Part shown: positions 1 to 9,636 of the stretch, one piece after another
Position numbering within the stretch: the stretch's first letter is position 1
Layout: each line of letters opens with the position of its first letter
From: Toxonevra muliebris
Lineage: Eukaryota; Arthropoda; Insecta; Diptera; Pallopteridae
DNA: 64,000 nt
Reading direction: 5' to 3'
Assembly: GCA_963691655.1 (NCBI GenBank)
Contig: OY829326.1
Coordinates: forward strand, 57,839,776-57,903,775
Notes under the pieces: generated by a model
Databases searched by the model: none
The model's input: the letters and a program-made list of their open reading frames with translations, nothing else
What the model was told of the DNA's origin: nothing
Made by a program: the position numbers and the translations under genes

Positions 1-71
1 TTAGCTATTGCGTTAATTCCCGAACTATAAGCTGTTTTCGTGCTTCCCATTGTTTATTTACTAAATATGGC

Positions 72-885
72 GGTGGCAGACCGCGGAGCACAACCAAACG
101 TGAGGATCTGGCCATCATTCGTATTATAAAAAAAGATCCTTTTATATCTTGAAAATAAATTGCGTTTAAACATTTTACACAAGTTTATCCAACGACGAGC
201 TGTGGAGGGTGGCTTAGCAATAAACCAAAGCGTGAAAAAGCAATTTATTTCTCGAAAGAATCGATAGGGAAGGCTCGAATTTCTAACCCTACACTTTAAC
301 TGGGCTACTGGCAAATGAAAGACCATGATTTTTACTGATGAATCTATATTTAACATGAAAGGTTGCGACGGATTGAAACTAGTGTGCAGACAACGATGAA
401 ATCCGCGTTATTTTAAAAGCACCTTATGATACGAGGAAGGCAAAGTAATGGTCTGGTGCTATTTTCCGGCCGTGGAATCGGTCCAATTCATAAAATAAGA
501 AGTATAATGGACCGTCTGATGTGCAAATATGTTCCCCAGAATGTTATGTTACCTTATACGGAAGAAGATCTGCTGTTAAAGCATATCTATCAGCACGATG
601 ACGATCCCAGCATGGTGTGTAAAAGAGTGGTTTGTTACCAATAAGATCGGGATTTGATAGTGGACCACCCATTCACTACATCTCAATCTCAAAAAATATA
701 TAGGAAATTGTAGATCGGAAAATTCAGCGCATAAAGGATAATAACAAGGATTCCATTTTCTTTCAATCGGAGATTGCATGGAAAAACATTTCTGCAGATT
801 TTTTGAACAATTTTATTGAGTCCATGCCACGAAAATATGCAAGAGCTCTGAAAAATAATGGATGCGCTACAATATAGTGGAGAAA
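72..885 (+). pseudogene. Tc1-like transposase pseudogene
   Basis: Conceptual translation in shifting frames follows the Tc1 transposase order. The GRPR minor-groove linker at 75-86 is followed by STTKREDL, then a degraded DNA-binding part with stops, FTDES at 331-345 (first catalytic Asp), GKVMVW near 439-456, QHDDDP at 591-608 (second catalytic Asp region), and a decayed form of the family's SPDLNPIE motif near 673-693. In that last motif the aspartate codon now reads His (679-681) and the final acidic position reads Lys, so catalysis would be impossible even without the stops. C-terminal traces continue to about 885. The family role is cut-and-paste transposition in the nucleus. This copy is clearly dead; the N-terminal start is outside the window. 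Confidence 0.85.
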
Positions 886-914
886 TCGAATTTCTTCATT
901 AATATGTTCCATAT

Positions 915-1134
915 GTGCTTTAGTTTTGTCGCGCCTGTGTTAGGCATTTTATTACTTTTGAGTTAATAATTTTATTTTATTTGAAAAATAATATTATATT
1001 TCTTATATTTTATTACAACGAGTATTTAATCTTACTACATTCATAAAAAAAATTTCATTTCTAAGCATGTTTTACAATATTACTGAACAAATGCTAACAA
1101 GGAAGAATCCGTGCTTTAGTTTTGTCCCACACTG
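915..1134. repeat. IR/DR-type right terminal repeat of the Tc1-like element
   Basis: Two identical 16-bp direct repeats (915-930, 1111-1126), 196 bp apart start to start, mark the inner and outer transposase-binding sites. The outer copy extends to the element end at 1134. Confidence 0.75.
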
Positions 1135-1136
1135 TA

Positions 1137-2217
1137 TGTGTGAACAAATAAAATAAAGACTTCATCACACACACATTGTCATAGTAATAAAGTAAAGCAG
1201 TGACGCTTCTTCTTTTTAGACAACAGAATGGTTAAAATAGTAGGGATTCAAATGTGTGCAAGTGTGATTTACTTTCATATACATATGCACTTATACATAT
1301 ACATACATATGTACATATGTGGGAAAGAATAAAACAAAAATACAAATAATCTTGCAAACAATTGCAAAAACTGAATATAAGTTTCGCTCTACTATTTGAA
1401 GTCAGAGAGAGATAGAGAGAGAGAGAGAGAGTATGAATGGTAGTTGCTGCAACATATGCTAGCAATATTTACGCTAATATTAATAAAAAAACAAATATTC
1501 TGTGTAACAAAATATATTGCTACTGTTATTTACATATATCGGAGTAAAAGAAAATAATTTTTGTGTAATAAAAAATTGGCAAATCAGCTCCATATGAAAC
1601 CAAGAATATGTGATTCAGTAAAGATTGTACTTTATTCAGAAAATTTATTGAAATGATTCGCAATGGGTTGTGCGTGTCGAGATCTTCTTTAAATTATACC
1701 TAATTTAATCATATTTGTAACAATATATTTTGCTAATCAACTGATGCTGTCTTAAGTTGTAGCTATTTGTTGCTTTCAAATTTATTTCTCATATTTATAC
1801 ACTCGCAAACACATCACTGTCACTCATGCTGTGTTGGGTTGAGTGTGTATGTATGAGTGTATGTGTATGTGCTTAAAATTCACCAATTTGGTATATCGAA
1901 TTTTCATCATTTTTCTTCATTTAATGTTGCCATAAATATTATCAACACCTTCCAAAACACACGTACGTATACAACAACACTATTGTATTAAAATGCATTT
2001 CAACACATACACACTTACACACGCATGCACTAAGCTCAAAGATCTATAAACTTTCCAATAAATATGTTTCTTATTTGTACCAGTAGGAAATCTTATCAGG
2101 CAATGAGAGCAGATATATGTAGTCTAAATTCTTCCGCTTTTCTATTTTATTTTTGATTGTTATGCTGTTCACATATCACAATTGATAATCCTTGTTTCCG
2201 AACCTAGATTGTTGATT
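1137..2217. other. AT-rich non-coding stretch with microsatellites
   Basis: There is no gene or recognisable element. It holds a GA repeat at 1404-1431, ACAT/TATG-type repeats at about 1276-1322, and CA/TG-rich patches at 1800-2030. Open frames here are low-complexity readings of these repeats. Confidence 0.6.
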
Positions 2218-2479
2218 TGATATGGGTATTCAAGGGTTGATGCAACATGCCCTTGCGACGTTGCGAAAGTGCGGATTGCAGAAGTTCGACACCTTTCTGC
2301 CTTTAAATTCGTAAGAAGAATCCAAAATATTTTCATTATTTTTCAATGAGATGGTAATATTTTTACAGCTAAACTATTTCGCATCTCCAACATTTGCATT
2401 GAACGCTCATATCTTAGTACTTTAAGTCACACTTTCACAATTTCGCATTTTTGTATTAACGCGTGAATACCCATGATAT
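2218..2479. mobile_element. Small MITE-like inverted-repeat element
   Basis: Ends are GGGTATTCA at 2224 and TGAATACCC at 2464-2472. The inverted similarity continues inward for about 50 bp (ATGGGTATTCAnGnGTT, then GCGAnnTTGnGAAAGTG). The hexamer TGATAT lies just outside both ends (2218-2223 and 2474-2479, with one extra A on the right), and may be the target-site duplication. There is no coding capacity. The superfamily is not assigned. Confidence 0.55.
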
Positions 2480-4995
2480 ATTGCAATGCCATTGGAGCTC
2501 AAAAAGAATTCAATAAAATCAACTGGAGCATCTGAAGTAGTGAATAACATTGAAATTATATTTAAAAAGTAATATAGGGAATCAAAGTCCTTTTGATGGA
2601 AAGTATAGATTTTCCAAATCAAGACATGTAAAAATCTCTTAAATAAAAAGTTTTGTTCACGTGAGTTTGTTTAAAGTTAAAATTTTTTTACTTCATTGCT
2701 ACCTCTAGCAAAGTTTTTTTTTTACTGATTCTCCTCATTGATTTATATTCCATATTATTAAAGATATTTCTATACATATGCGTTAATTTTATCAATAATT
2801 TATGTTAACGATGAAGCCTTTACTTTCAAAGAATAGTTCATCGTATTCTAGGTAGCAACACTGACCCCAATGCTTACATTTCTTATTGGGTATTTAAGTA
2901 TGTTTTGGTGATAAAGATACAAATATATATAGATGTAGATATATAACTTTCTTCAATCCTTGAAATTTATTTGCACTGAAAGTTGCTTATGTTGTTTTTC
3001 TTCATTAAGCGCGCTGTCGATAAAGTACAACAACAACAATAACAAAAGAAAAACAAAAACAGTAGAAGAAGAAATAAAAGGAAAGACGTTCATCTTGATT
3101 TTGTCGCCACATTTGGACGCCAGCATAAGGGAGTATGAGTATGTGTGTGTGTGTGCGTATGTGTGCAGAAGAAATACGGTCAATGTCCTGCTACAGATAA
3201 ATTCAAAACACCAACCAAAATCAAAATGAAGTTATCTTGTTGTGGGTTCGTTCGTGCAATGCGCTTGTATGGGAGAGGAAGGAAGTTGAGTTGCTTTTAC
3301 GTGTATGTGTGTGTGTATGGGAAATATAGCTGCAAATTATTATCACAAGATATTTATTATGCACATATGTATATATATACATATATACATATGTTTATGT
3401 GTTTGTTGGCATGTTTAGTGAAAGCTTTATTTTTCACTACTGTTACTACTGCTGCTACTTTTACTGCGCTTACGATTATTTATGCGACACATTGTTGCCA
3501 CCTGATGGTCATACAATTGTACAAGTACATATGTGAGTTATTGAGAATTGTGTACAGTATAGGTACATATACTGGATATGTGTGTATGTGCTACAAAGTA
3601 CCCTGCACAAAAAAGCGGATTGTATGAACCATTGTTCTAGTCAAATAGACTATAAAAAACTACATATGTATGGTCCATGCATACTGTTGATGCGATAATA
3701 TAGGTTTACAAATATCGGTATATTTTTTGACCCTAGAAAACAACATAAGTTTTCACGATTAGAATTTAGACGATTATAAATCTGCCGTCCATTTTTTTCC
3801 TATCTAGCAAGGTTCTTGAGATAATTTCATTTAAAAATTTTTAGAAAGTTCTCATCACTTCAAAATTTTTAATTTTTATTTTTTGTAGTTCATCGAAATC
3901 TTTTTCAGGCATGCAATGTACGCCATATAACTAACAGTAAATCAGCTTAAATAGCTCATGAAAAGCAGGGCCAGTGTTTCATGCAGTTTACAAGATATCC
4001 TAACTTAAAGTTGAAAAATTTTGACCTTTTTTGTCAAAATGAAGAAAAAAAATTATCCCAGTTCCTCCTAGAAAAGTTCAAATTTTATATGCAAGAATCT
4101 TTTTCTGCGCTAACTCATTTACTTTTTGAATTAAATGGATTTCGGTGCGTTTTTGATACTAAAATTTTCAGTACTTTTTTCTAAATTCCAAAAAAATTTC
4201 AGCTGAAGCAAATGAAGGTAAATTTTTTAATTTTACATTAGAATATCTCAAAAACTGCATGTAATACTGACCCTGACTTTCATGACTTGTTTAATCTGAT
4301 TTATTTTAAGTTAGCGTAAGTATTTTTCCCCCAAAATATTTCAATGGGCTTAAAAAAATATTTTTAAAATATTCACAACTTTCGAAAATTTTTAAATTCA
4401 AATATCTCAAAAACCTGAACTTAATGGACTGCAGATTCGTTATTAGCGCCTAAAATTACCGTAAAAATATATTTTGTAAGTGTGTGAAAAATTTATTTTA
4501 TTTCTCTCATATTCTTCTATATTCTGGCGCACTTTGTATAGTGATGATTTATGAGTGGTATACTACTACTACTAAACTTATCAGATTCGTATCGTAATTT
4601 TTCGTTAATTTAATATTAATTTGGTTCGCTTATTTATACAATACATTCATACATACAGTGACTCACGAATGCTATTGAATAAAAGAACATTTTTGAGGCA
4701 TGATAAACAGCCAAGAGTGGCGTTGAATCTAAAAGTAACATCGTAGTTAAGTTTCTCTCATCCATATAAACAAAATTGGAAACAACATTTTTGAGATTGA
4801 ATAAAAATATTTTCAGATTCTGAAACGATCTTGAAAGTCTCGAAATTTCGACAATAAATCCAGATTTTTTTTTAATTTTTCATCCAACTGTTTTTTCAAA
4901 TTTCACGGCTCCATTGTGACTGCTTACAAATTCAAAAATAATGCAAAAATAATTTTTGAAATCGGATAATAGTTTAGTCATTTTAAATATTTACA
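2480..4995. other. AT-rich non-coding stretch
   Basis: No gene is recognised. There is a TG run at 3142-3155, TATG-type repeats around 3366-3392, and A/T-rich sequence from 3660 onward. The long open frames at 2960-3627 translate into low-complexity sequence and lack any domain. Confidence 0.55.
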
Positions 4996-5779
4996 TCATA
5001 AAAATTCTGAACTGAGATTTTTCTTCAGTAAATCAGTTCTGGGGTTGCAGAGCGACCCTCCCAAAAAATCCCCCCTTTGGTGAAAAAAGCCTTTTTTTTT
5101 ACTAATAACTGGTTAACTGTTGCTGATAAAATTGCAAAATCATGATTTTTGATTTCTAACTTTAACAGGATTTTCAGAAGTAATGTCTTGCACTAAAAGA
5201 TAATACATTTATAATATATAGTGAAACCAGTTATTTTTATTAGGCTTGCAAATAGTAAAAGTAGTAAAAACCAACAGGCAACTATACTATATTGTTATTT
5301 TTGAATACAAAAAATTATTCGTTGTCAATGAAAATTGCAGAGGATGTTGAAGGTTATATCTTCTTCAAAACTCTTTTTGGTTTTCGTGTAATTCAATTTT
5401 TCCTATAGGCTCCGCACTCAAAATTTCAAATAAACATAGATGCGCGCGCATTCACAGTACATCCAAAGTACTAAATTTGCAAATTCTTAAATATTGAATA
5501 TCTCGAAAACTATGACATATATGAAAAAATTATTTAAAATCTTTTTTTTTGAAAATCACTTAAGCTTTTTATGTGTGCTAGATAATTTTTTGATATCTCC
5601 AACGGTTAACCAGTTATTAGTACAAAAAGGCTTTTTTTTACCAAAGAGGGTTTTTTTTGGGGGGGGGGGGGAGTGGAGGTGCTCTGTAACCCCAGAACTT
5701 ATTTTTGTGGTTTTTCCATCTATCATACCTCCACTAACAATTACTGAAAAAAAAAATCGCAATTAAGAATTTTTATGAA
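4996..5779. mobile_element. Foldback element with imperfect inverted arms
   Basis: The left arm (about 4996-5122) and right arm (about 5592-5779) are reverse complements with gaps. Shared blocks, outside to inside, are TCATAAAAATTCT, TTCTGGGGTT.CAGAGC, a C/G-rich run, TTTGGT.AAAAA.GCC, and ACTAATAACTGGTTAAC. The right arm has an uninterrupted G run next to a T run (5647-5672). The interior of about 470 bp has no coding frame. No target duplication could be fixed, so class is open. Confidence 0.6.
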
Positions 5780-6420
5780 CTTTTGGTGCATTTTTTACTC
5801 TACCGACTGGGCTATAATGTTTATTGTTCTCGATTGATGTCAAAAATTAAGAATTTTCGACCATAATTTATACTTTTCATACAAATGTTACTGAATTTCT
5901 AAAAACTTACAATCTCTGAACCTCTTGCAATACCAAAAGATATTAGCCGATTTAAAAAATTCTATTGGAATAACGTTTGTATTTGAGTTTTAAAAGATAA
6001 TTTTAAATTTTCACCAGTGTCTAGAATTGGACCGGAAAAATTATGGCTAGCTTAGGTATAGTAATACATACGATATCTTGGTTATTATTGCATATGTGAA
6101 TGTTTATGTGTTTTACACCTTATAGTAAAATCTCCCGATAAAAATATATTTGTATTTTTTGTATTTCTTACCCCAGTTTAGAAAATCGAGGTACTTGTTT
6201 GCTTTTTTTGTCAATAATCATGAACTAAGGTAAGGACGGTGAAGGGGGGCGGGGGAGGGAATCGAGTCCTTCCCTACTACTGAAAGAGTTTTCAAAGTCA
6301 ATGTTCTCTTTTACAACACAAATGGAACAGTCATTTATCAAAATTATTTCTGATAAATTTGGTAAAATATCTGGGAAATATTCAAAGCAACCGCCTTACT
6401 CTCACCTACTTTATGAGGAG
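5780..6420. other. AT-rich stretch, nothing recognised
   Basis: There is no gene or repeat beyond a G-rich patch at 6238-6260. At 6430-6475 a cluster of CCAGACTC-like words begins that recurs near 9042 and 9541-9636. Confidence 0.5.
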
Positions 6421-6601
6421 TGTTAACGGACTCAGACCGTACCCAGACTCAGGCCATATCCAGACTAGGGCCAACTCTTCGTTCTCGAAATTTTTCTACT
6501 AGCAACATCTATTCGTTGTATGTGTAATGTTCGTCCTGCCGACCACAAACTTCTTAAGATATTTTATAACAGCCGCAGTTGAAAACTCACACTGCAAATA
6601 C

Positions 6602-7431
6602 TGTAACGAACCTTCCTGGTTCCTTTTCTTTTCGTCAGGGTATACTCAGCGAGTAACCAGGGTGCGTAAATAATAACTCACGATAGTTCGTTTCGGTTTT
6701 CTTTGTTCACTTGTTTATTTATTTTCTTCACTGTTGGTTTTAAATACACTTGATTATTTTTATTCTTGGTACTTCGTACAGTCTTGTTAGTTCCTTGCAG
6801 CCCCTCAATCGTCCTTCTCGGGCGTTCGTTTGCCTTCGTTGGCGCTCGTTTGCCTTCCTTGGCGCTCGGTTTGCGTTCGTATGTTTCCTTTGTGTGTGTT
6901 CGTGATACGATGGTTAGGTCATTGTCGTTTGTTGTATGGTCCGTGGCAATTACGTGTGTTCGCTACACCAGGGTACGTGGATACGACCCCCTGATGCCGA
7001 TTAATACCTCAGTGGAAACTTAATCTTGACGTAAGGACTTACGCCAAGATCCAATTAATACCTCACGAATGAATAATGTCTTATGAAGAACCTAGCATGC
7101 GGACGCTCTGCTGATATAAACTAACGACGCTTTTGTACTAGCCTACCGTGCGGACGCATCGGTTGGTTTATTACATATAATCTAGCGAATAGAGGACAAT
7201 AGAACCACCAAGTTGCTACCTTAGACCACGATCTAAGCCTGAGTGTCTTCTTCTGTGCGATGCATGTCCTTTTATATCAATTTCTTCTTGTTGTACCGTA
7301 TTATTTCCGTTCTGTGAAATATATATATTATAATTACTTAATATAAATGTTAATATATATTTTAACGGCATATATGTGCTAGTGGTTTAGGGTTGTGCGA
7401 TTAAAATTACTGATAATTTTATGTCGTCACA
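6602..7431 (-). mobile_element. Solo LTR of a retrotransposon (830 bp)
   Basis: The segment starts TGTAACG and ends CGTCACA, so the two ends form a short TG...CA inverted repeat. It is bracketed by the 4-bp direct repeat ATAC (6598-6601 and 7432-7435), a duplication size typical of Ty3/gypsy integrases. Read on the minus strand it begins TGTGACGACAT, has a TATA box (TATAAAAGG, 7268-7276) about 155 bp in, and AATAAATAAA-type polyadenylation signals around 6711-6724, in the U3-R-U5 order. No gag, pol or second LTR lies on either side, so this is the product of LTR-LTR recombination. The family is unidentified. Confidence 0.8.
7268..7276 (-). promoter_or_regulatory. Putative TATA box of the solo LTR
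   Basis: TATAAAAGG on the minus strand lies inside the U3 part of the LTR. It may still act as a promoter reading towards lower coordinates. Confidence 0.5.
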
Positions 7432-7864
7432 ATACGTTTATCTAAATTAGCGATGTGCACTTCGATACATATGGGCAACAAATACATATGAGCTGATGCT
7501 ATACTCATAAGGGATAGACGAGGGGAAACGCTGTGCTAAGGGGAAGAGTAACTAGTATGAGAGAACAAATTTGATTTCTTTTGTGTATGTATATGTATAT
7601 GAATTTATTGATTTCGTCCCTGTAGAGAGTGTGAACGTAAATGCATAAGAAAACTTGGTACTTAGCTATACTTTACGCATGCTTTTTGGATTGATTTCAT
7701 AAACCTAGTAATTGCTTTACCAGGTAAAGAAAGAATTTTTCAATTACCTTTGTATTGTGGAACTTTTTAATTATAATATTGAATGCATATGTAGTTTTCT
7801 TGCTTGGTTGTTACTTTGAGAGATCGAAAAAAGAGAAGCAGCAAACGCACTGCTGTGTGCTGAT
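7432..7864. other. AT-rich stretch, nothing recognised
   Basis: There is no gene, RNA or repeat structure beyond short TATG words. Confidence 0.45.
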
Positions 7865-8180
7865 CAGGGATGCCAACTCCATATTTTAGGTCCAATTAAT
7901 AATTAACACAAAAAGTTAATAATATTTTTGTTTACAATTACAACTTTTATGCATGTATGTAATGTATGCAACTACTTCTAACAAAAATTAAAGAATATTA
8001 AAATTAATAAAAGGTTTTACACAAAAAATATATACTTTTCATATCTACAAATTGATAAAAAAATTAAAATTTTCAGTCGCCTACTAAAACGATCTCACTC
8101 CCCAATTCCCTACAACTAACTAAAATTGAAGTCGATTCCCAACAATTCGAGGAATTCCTTACAAGTTGGCATTCCTACTG
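7865..8180. mobile_element. Possible hAT-like MITE
   Basis: The ends read CAGGGATGCCAACT on the left and, as reverse complement of the right end, CAGTAGGAATGCCAACTT. CAG-starting ends with a TGCCAA core are common in hAT elements. An 8-bp target duplication was looked for and not found, so the call is weak. The interior of about 280 bp is AT-rich and non-coding. Confidence 0.3.
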
Positions 8181-8922
8181 CCAATGCTCACATTTCTTCC
8201 GCGTTTCGGCAGTTATATTCACTCTCTGTTATATTCACTTACTCTCCACATTAGTGTGGCCAAGTTAACAATTTGTTGTTAATCGAGACATTTTTGCTTT
8301 TTTTAATTGTTTTTTTCTATCTCACAAGATATGTTTTATAAATTGTAAGCTGATTTACGTTTGGTAAAGGTAATATAAATGTGTAAATTGGACATACTTT
8401 GGTCGCAAAATTTAAAAGAAGAATGCGGATTATTTTAATATAATCTGGTCACTCTGCTTCACAATTGTGTAGGCCAGTGGCAGTTGCAAGGTACTAAATG
8501 GGGCCATTTCCCACTCCCCTCGAGAAATTATATGTATGACTAAAAACTAACGCTAAAAAAAATGAGTTATGATTTCAAATGCCTTTGGTAACATGCAATG
8601 AATAGATTTAAATAAATGCATTGATTTTATTTAAGTCTTTTATTTGTCATGTGACGGCTTTTAGGTTTATTTTTATACAGTGTATGACAATTACTCTGCG
8701 CTCACTAACACAATCTCATTTTAAATTTTGCCGACCACTGATGTATACACACAACAAAACCACCACCGCTCGTCTTTAAATTTACACCCCGCTTCTAGCA
8801 CCTTCATACACACGACGTCGGCAGAGGGCAACTGAAGTGCACATCCTAAATCAAGTGTCTGATTTTTTTCCGAAAACTTTTTTCGAATATTTTTTGAAAA
8901 GAAAATAACTCAAAAATTAATC
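8181..8922. other. Non-coding stretch upstream of a doubtful small gene
   Basis: The sequence is AT-rich up to about 8640, then more balanced from 8690 to 8880, with CA-rich words and a CGACGTCGG palindrome near 8813. This balanced part could be promoter or 5' leader for the frame at 8923. No core promoter element stands out. Confidence 0.35.
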
Positions 8923-9297
8923 ATGCCACGATCAAAGTAAGTAGAAAGAAATTGTTCGTTGATATGTTTACGATAAGTTTTTTTTATATTTGTTTTTTTT
9001 ATATTTGTTTTTTCTTTCCGATGTGAGACTTGGGCCACAACAAGTACCCAGACTCGGGTCACTTTTGTTTTGTCTATTACGATCTATCTTGTTGTCGGAA
9101 AATTATTTTTAAGTACCAAAACGGCTCAATCTCGCTCATAATCACCACAAAAAACAAGAAGAAAACGCAACAAAAAACGCCCAAAATCATCATCATCTCA
9201 AGAAGACGAACGATTTCGTAGCGTTTGTCTTGAGTCAATGCCTCGTCGCCCCAGCAGAATCAAAATGCAAGGCACCAGTTCATTTAAAGTGCGCTAA
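8923..9297 (+). CDS. Doubtful two-exon small basic protein gene
   Basis: An ATG at 8923 opens MPRSK and meets a consensus splice donor (exon ends 8936, intron begins GTAAGT at 8937). A compositionally protein-like frame lies at 9142-9297, ending with TAA at 9295-9297. It reads KRNKKRPKSSSSQEDERF, then RSVCLESMPRRPSRIKM and a short tail. Splicing from 8936 to the AG at 9057-9058 of the 9100s block (9157-9158) would keep phase and give about 48 residues, lysine/arginine-rich at first, then a serine-acidic patch. Against it: the acceptor has a poor pyrimidine tract, the product is very short, and I recognise no family. It may be an exon pair of a larger gene, a decayed element gene, or chance. 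Confidence 0.25.
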
Positions 9298-9536
9298 TAC
9301 GACACGAAGCTACTTTATTTGTTGAAATTGTGATTCGAATTAATATTCAGTCAATTTTAATTTTGCTTTTCAATTCAATTTTAATTTAAATTTTCTTTTC
9401 ACTTCAATTAAAATATATAATATTTTTTGAAAATTCATTTCAATTCCATGCTTCTTTTGCCCATTCTTCACTTTGTTTCTGTCATTTTCTATCATTTCCA
9501 GGTCATTTTCAATAATTTTTCATCGATTTTTGACGG

Positions 9537-9636
9537 TGGTCCGAGTCTGAGAAAAGTCGTCCGAGTCTGAGAAAAGTCGTCCGAGTCTGAGAAAAATCGT
9601 CCGAGTCTGAGAAAAGTCGTCCGAGTCTGGGTACTT
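9537..9636. repeat. Tandem array of a 20-bp unit
   Basis: There are five copies of a 20-bp unit, CGTCCGAGTCTGAGAAAAGT in register, nearly identical. The last copy changes into CCGAGTCTGGGTACTT. That final 16-mer is the exact reverse complement of 9042-9057. There are no spacers, so this is not a CRISPR-type array. Confidence 0.85.

Larger units (their letters stand above)
1..1136 (+). mobile_element. Tc1-like DNA transposon relic, left end outside the window
   Basis: The right terminal inverted repeat is visible at 1111-1134, reading on the minus strand CAGTGTGGGACAAAACTA and onward, followed by the dinucleotide TA (1135-1136) expected for Tc1/mariner insertions. A decayed transposase lies upstream in the same orientation. 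The 16-bp core of the terminal repeat (GTGCTTTAGTTTTGTC) is present twice, at 915-930 and 1111-1126, which is the paired binding-site (IR/DR) layout of some Tc1-like elements with long terminal repeats. The left half lies before position 1, so length and left TA cannot be checked. Confidence 0.85.

Noticed and set aside
3145..3627. Longest plus-strand open frame of the first 10 kb (160 codons)
   Set aside because: It runs through TG and TATG microsatellites, gives low-complexity residues and shows no domain or splice context.
9537..9636. Regular short repeats resembling a CRISPR array
   Set aside because: The copies are directly abutting with no spacers, and the genome is eukaryotic.
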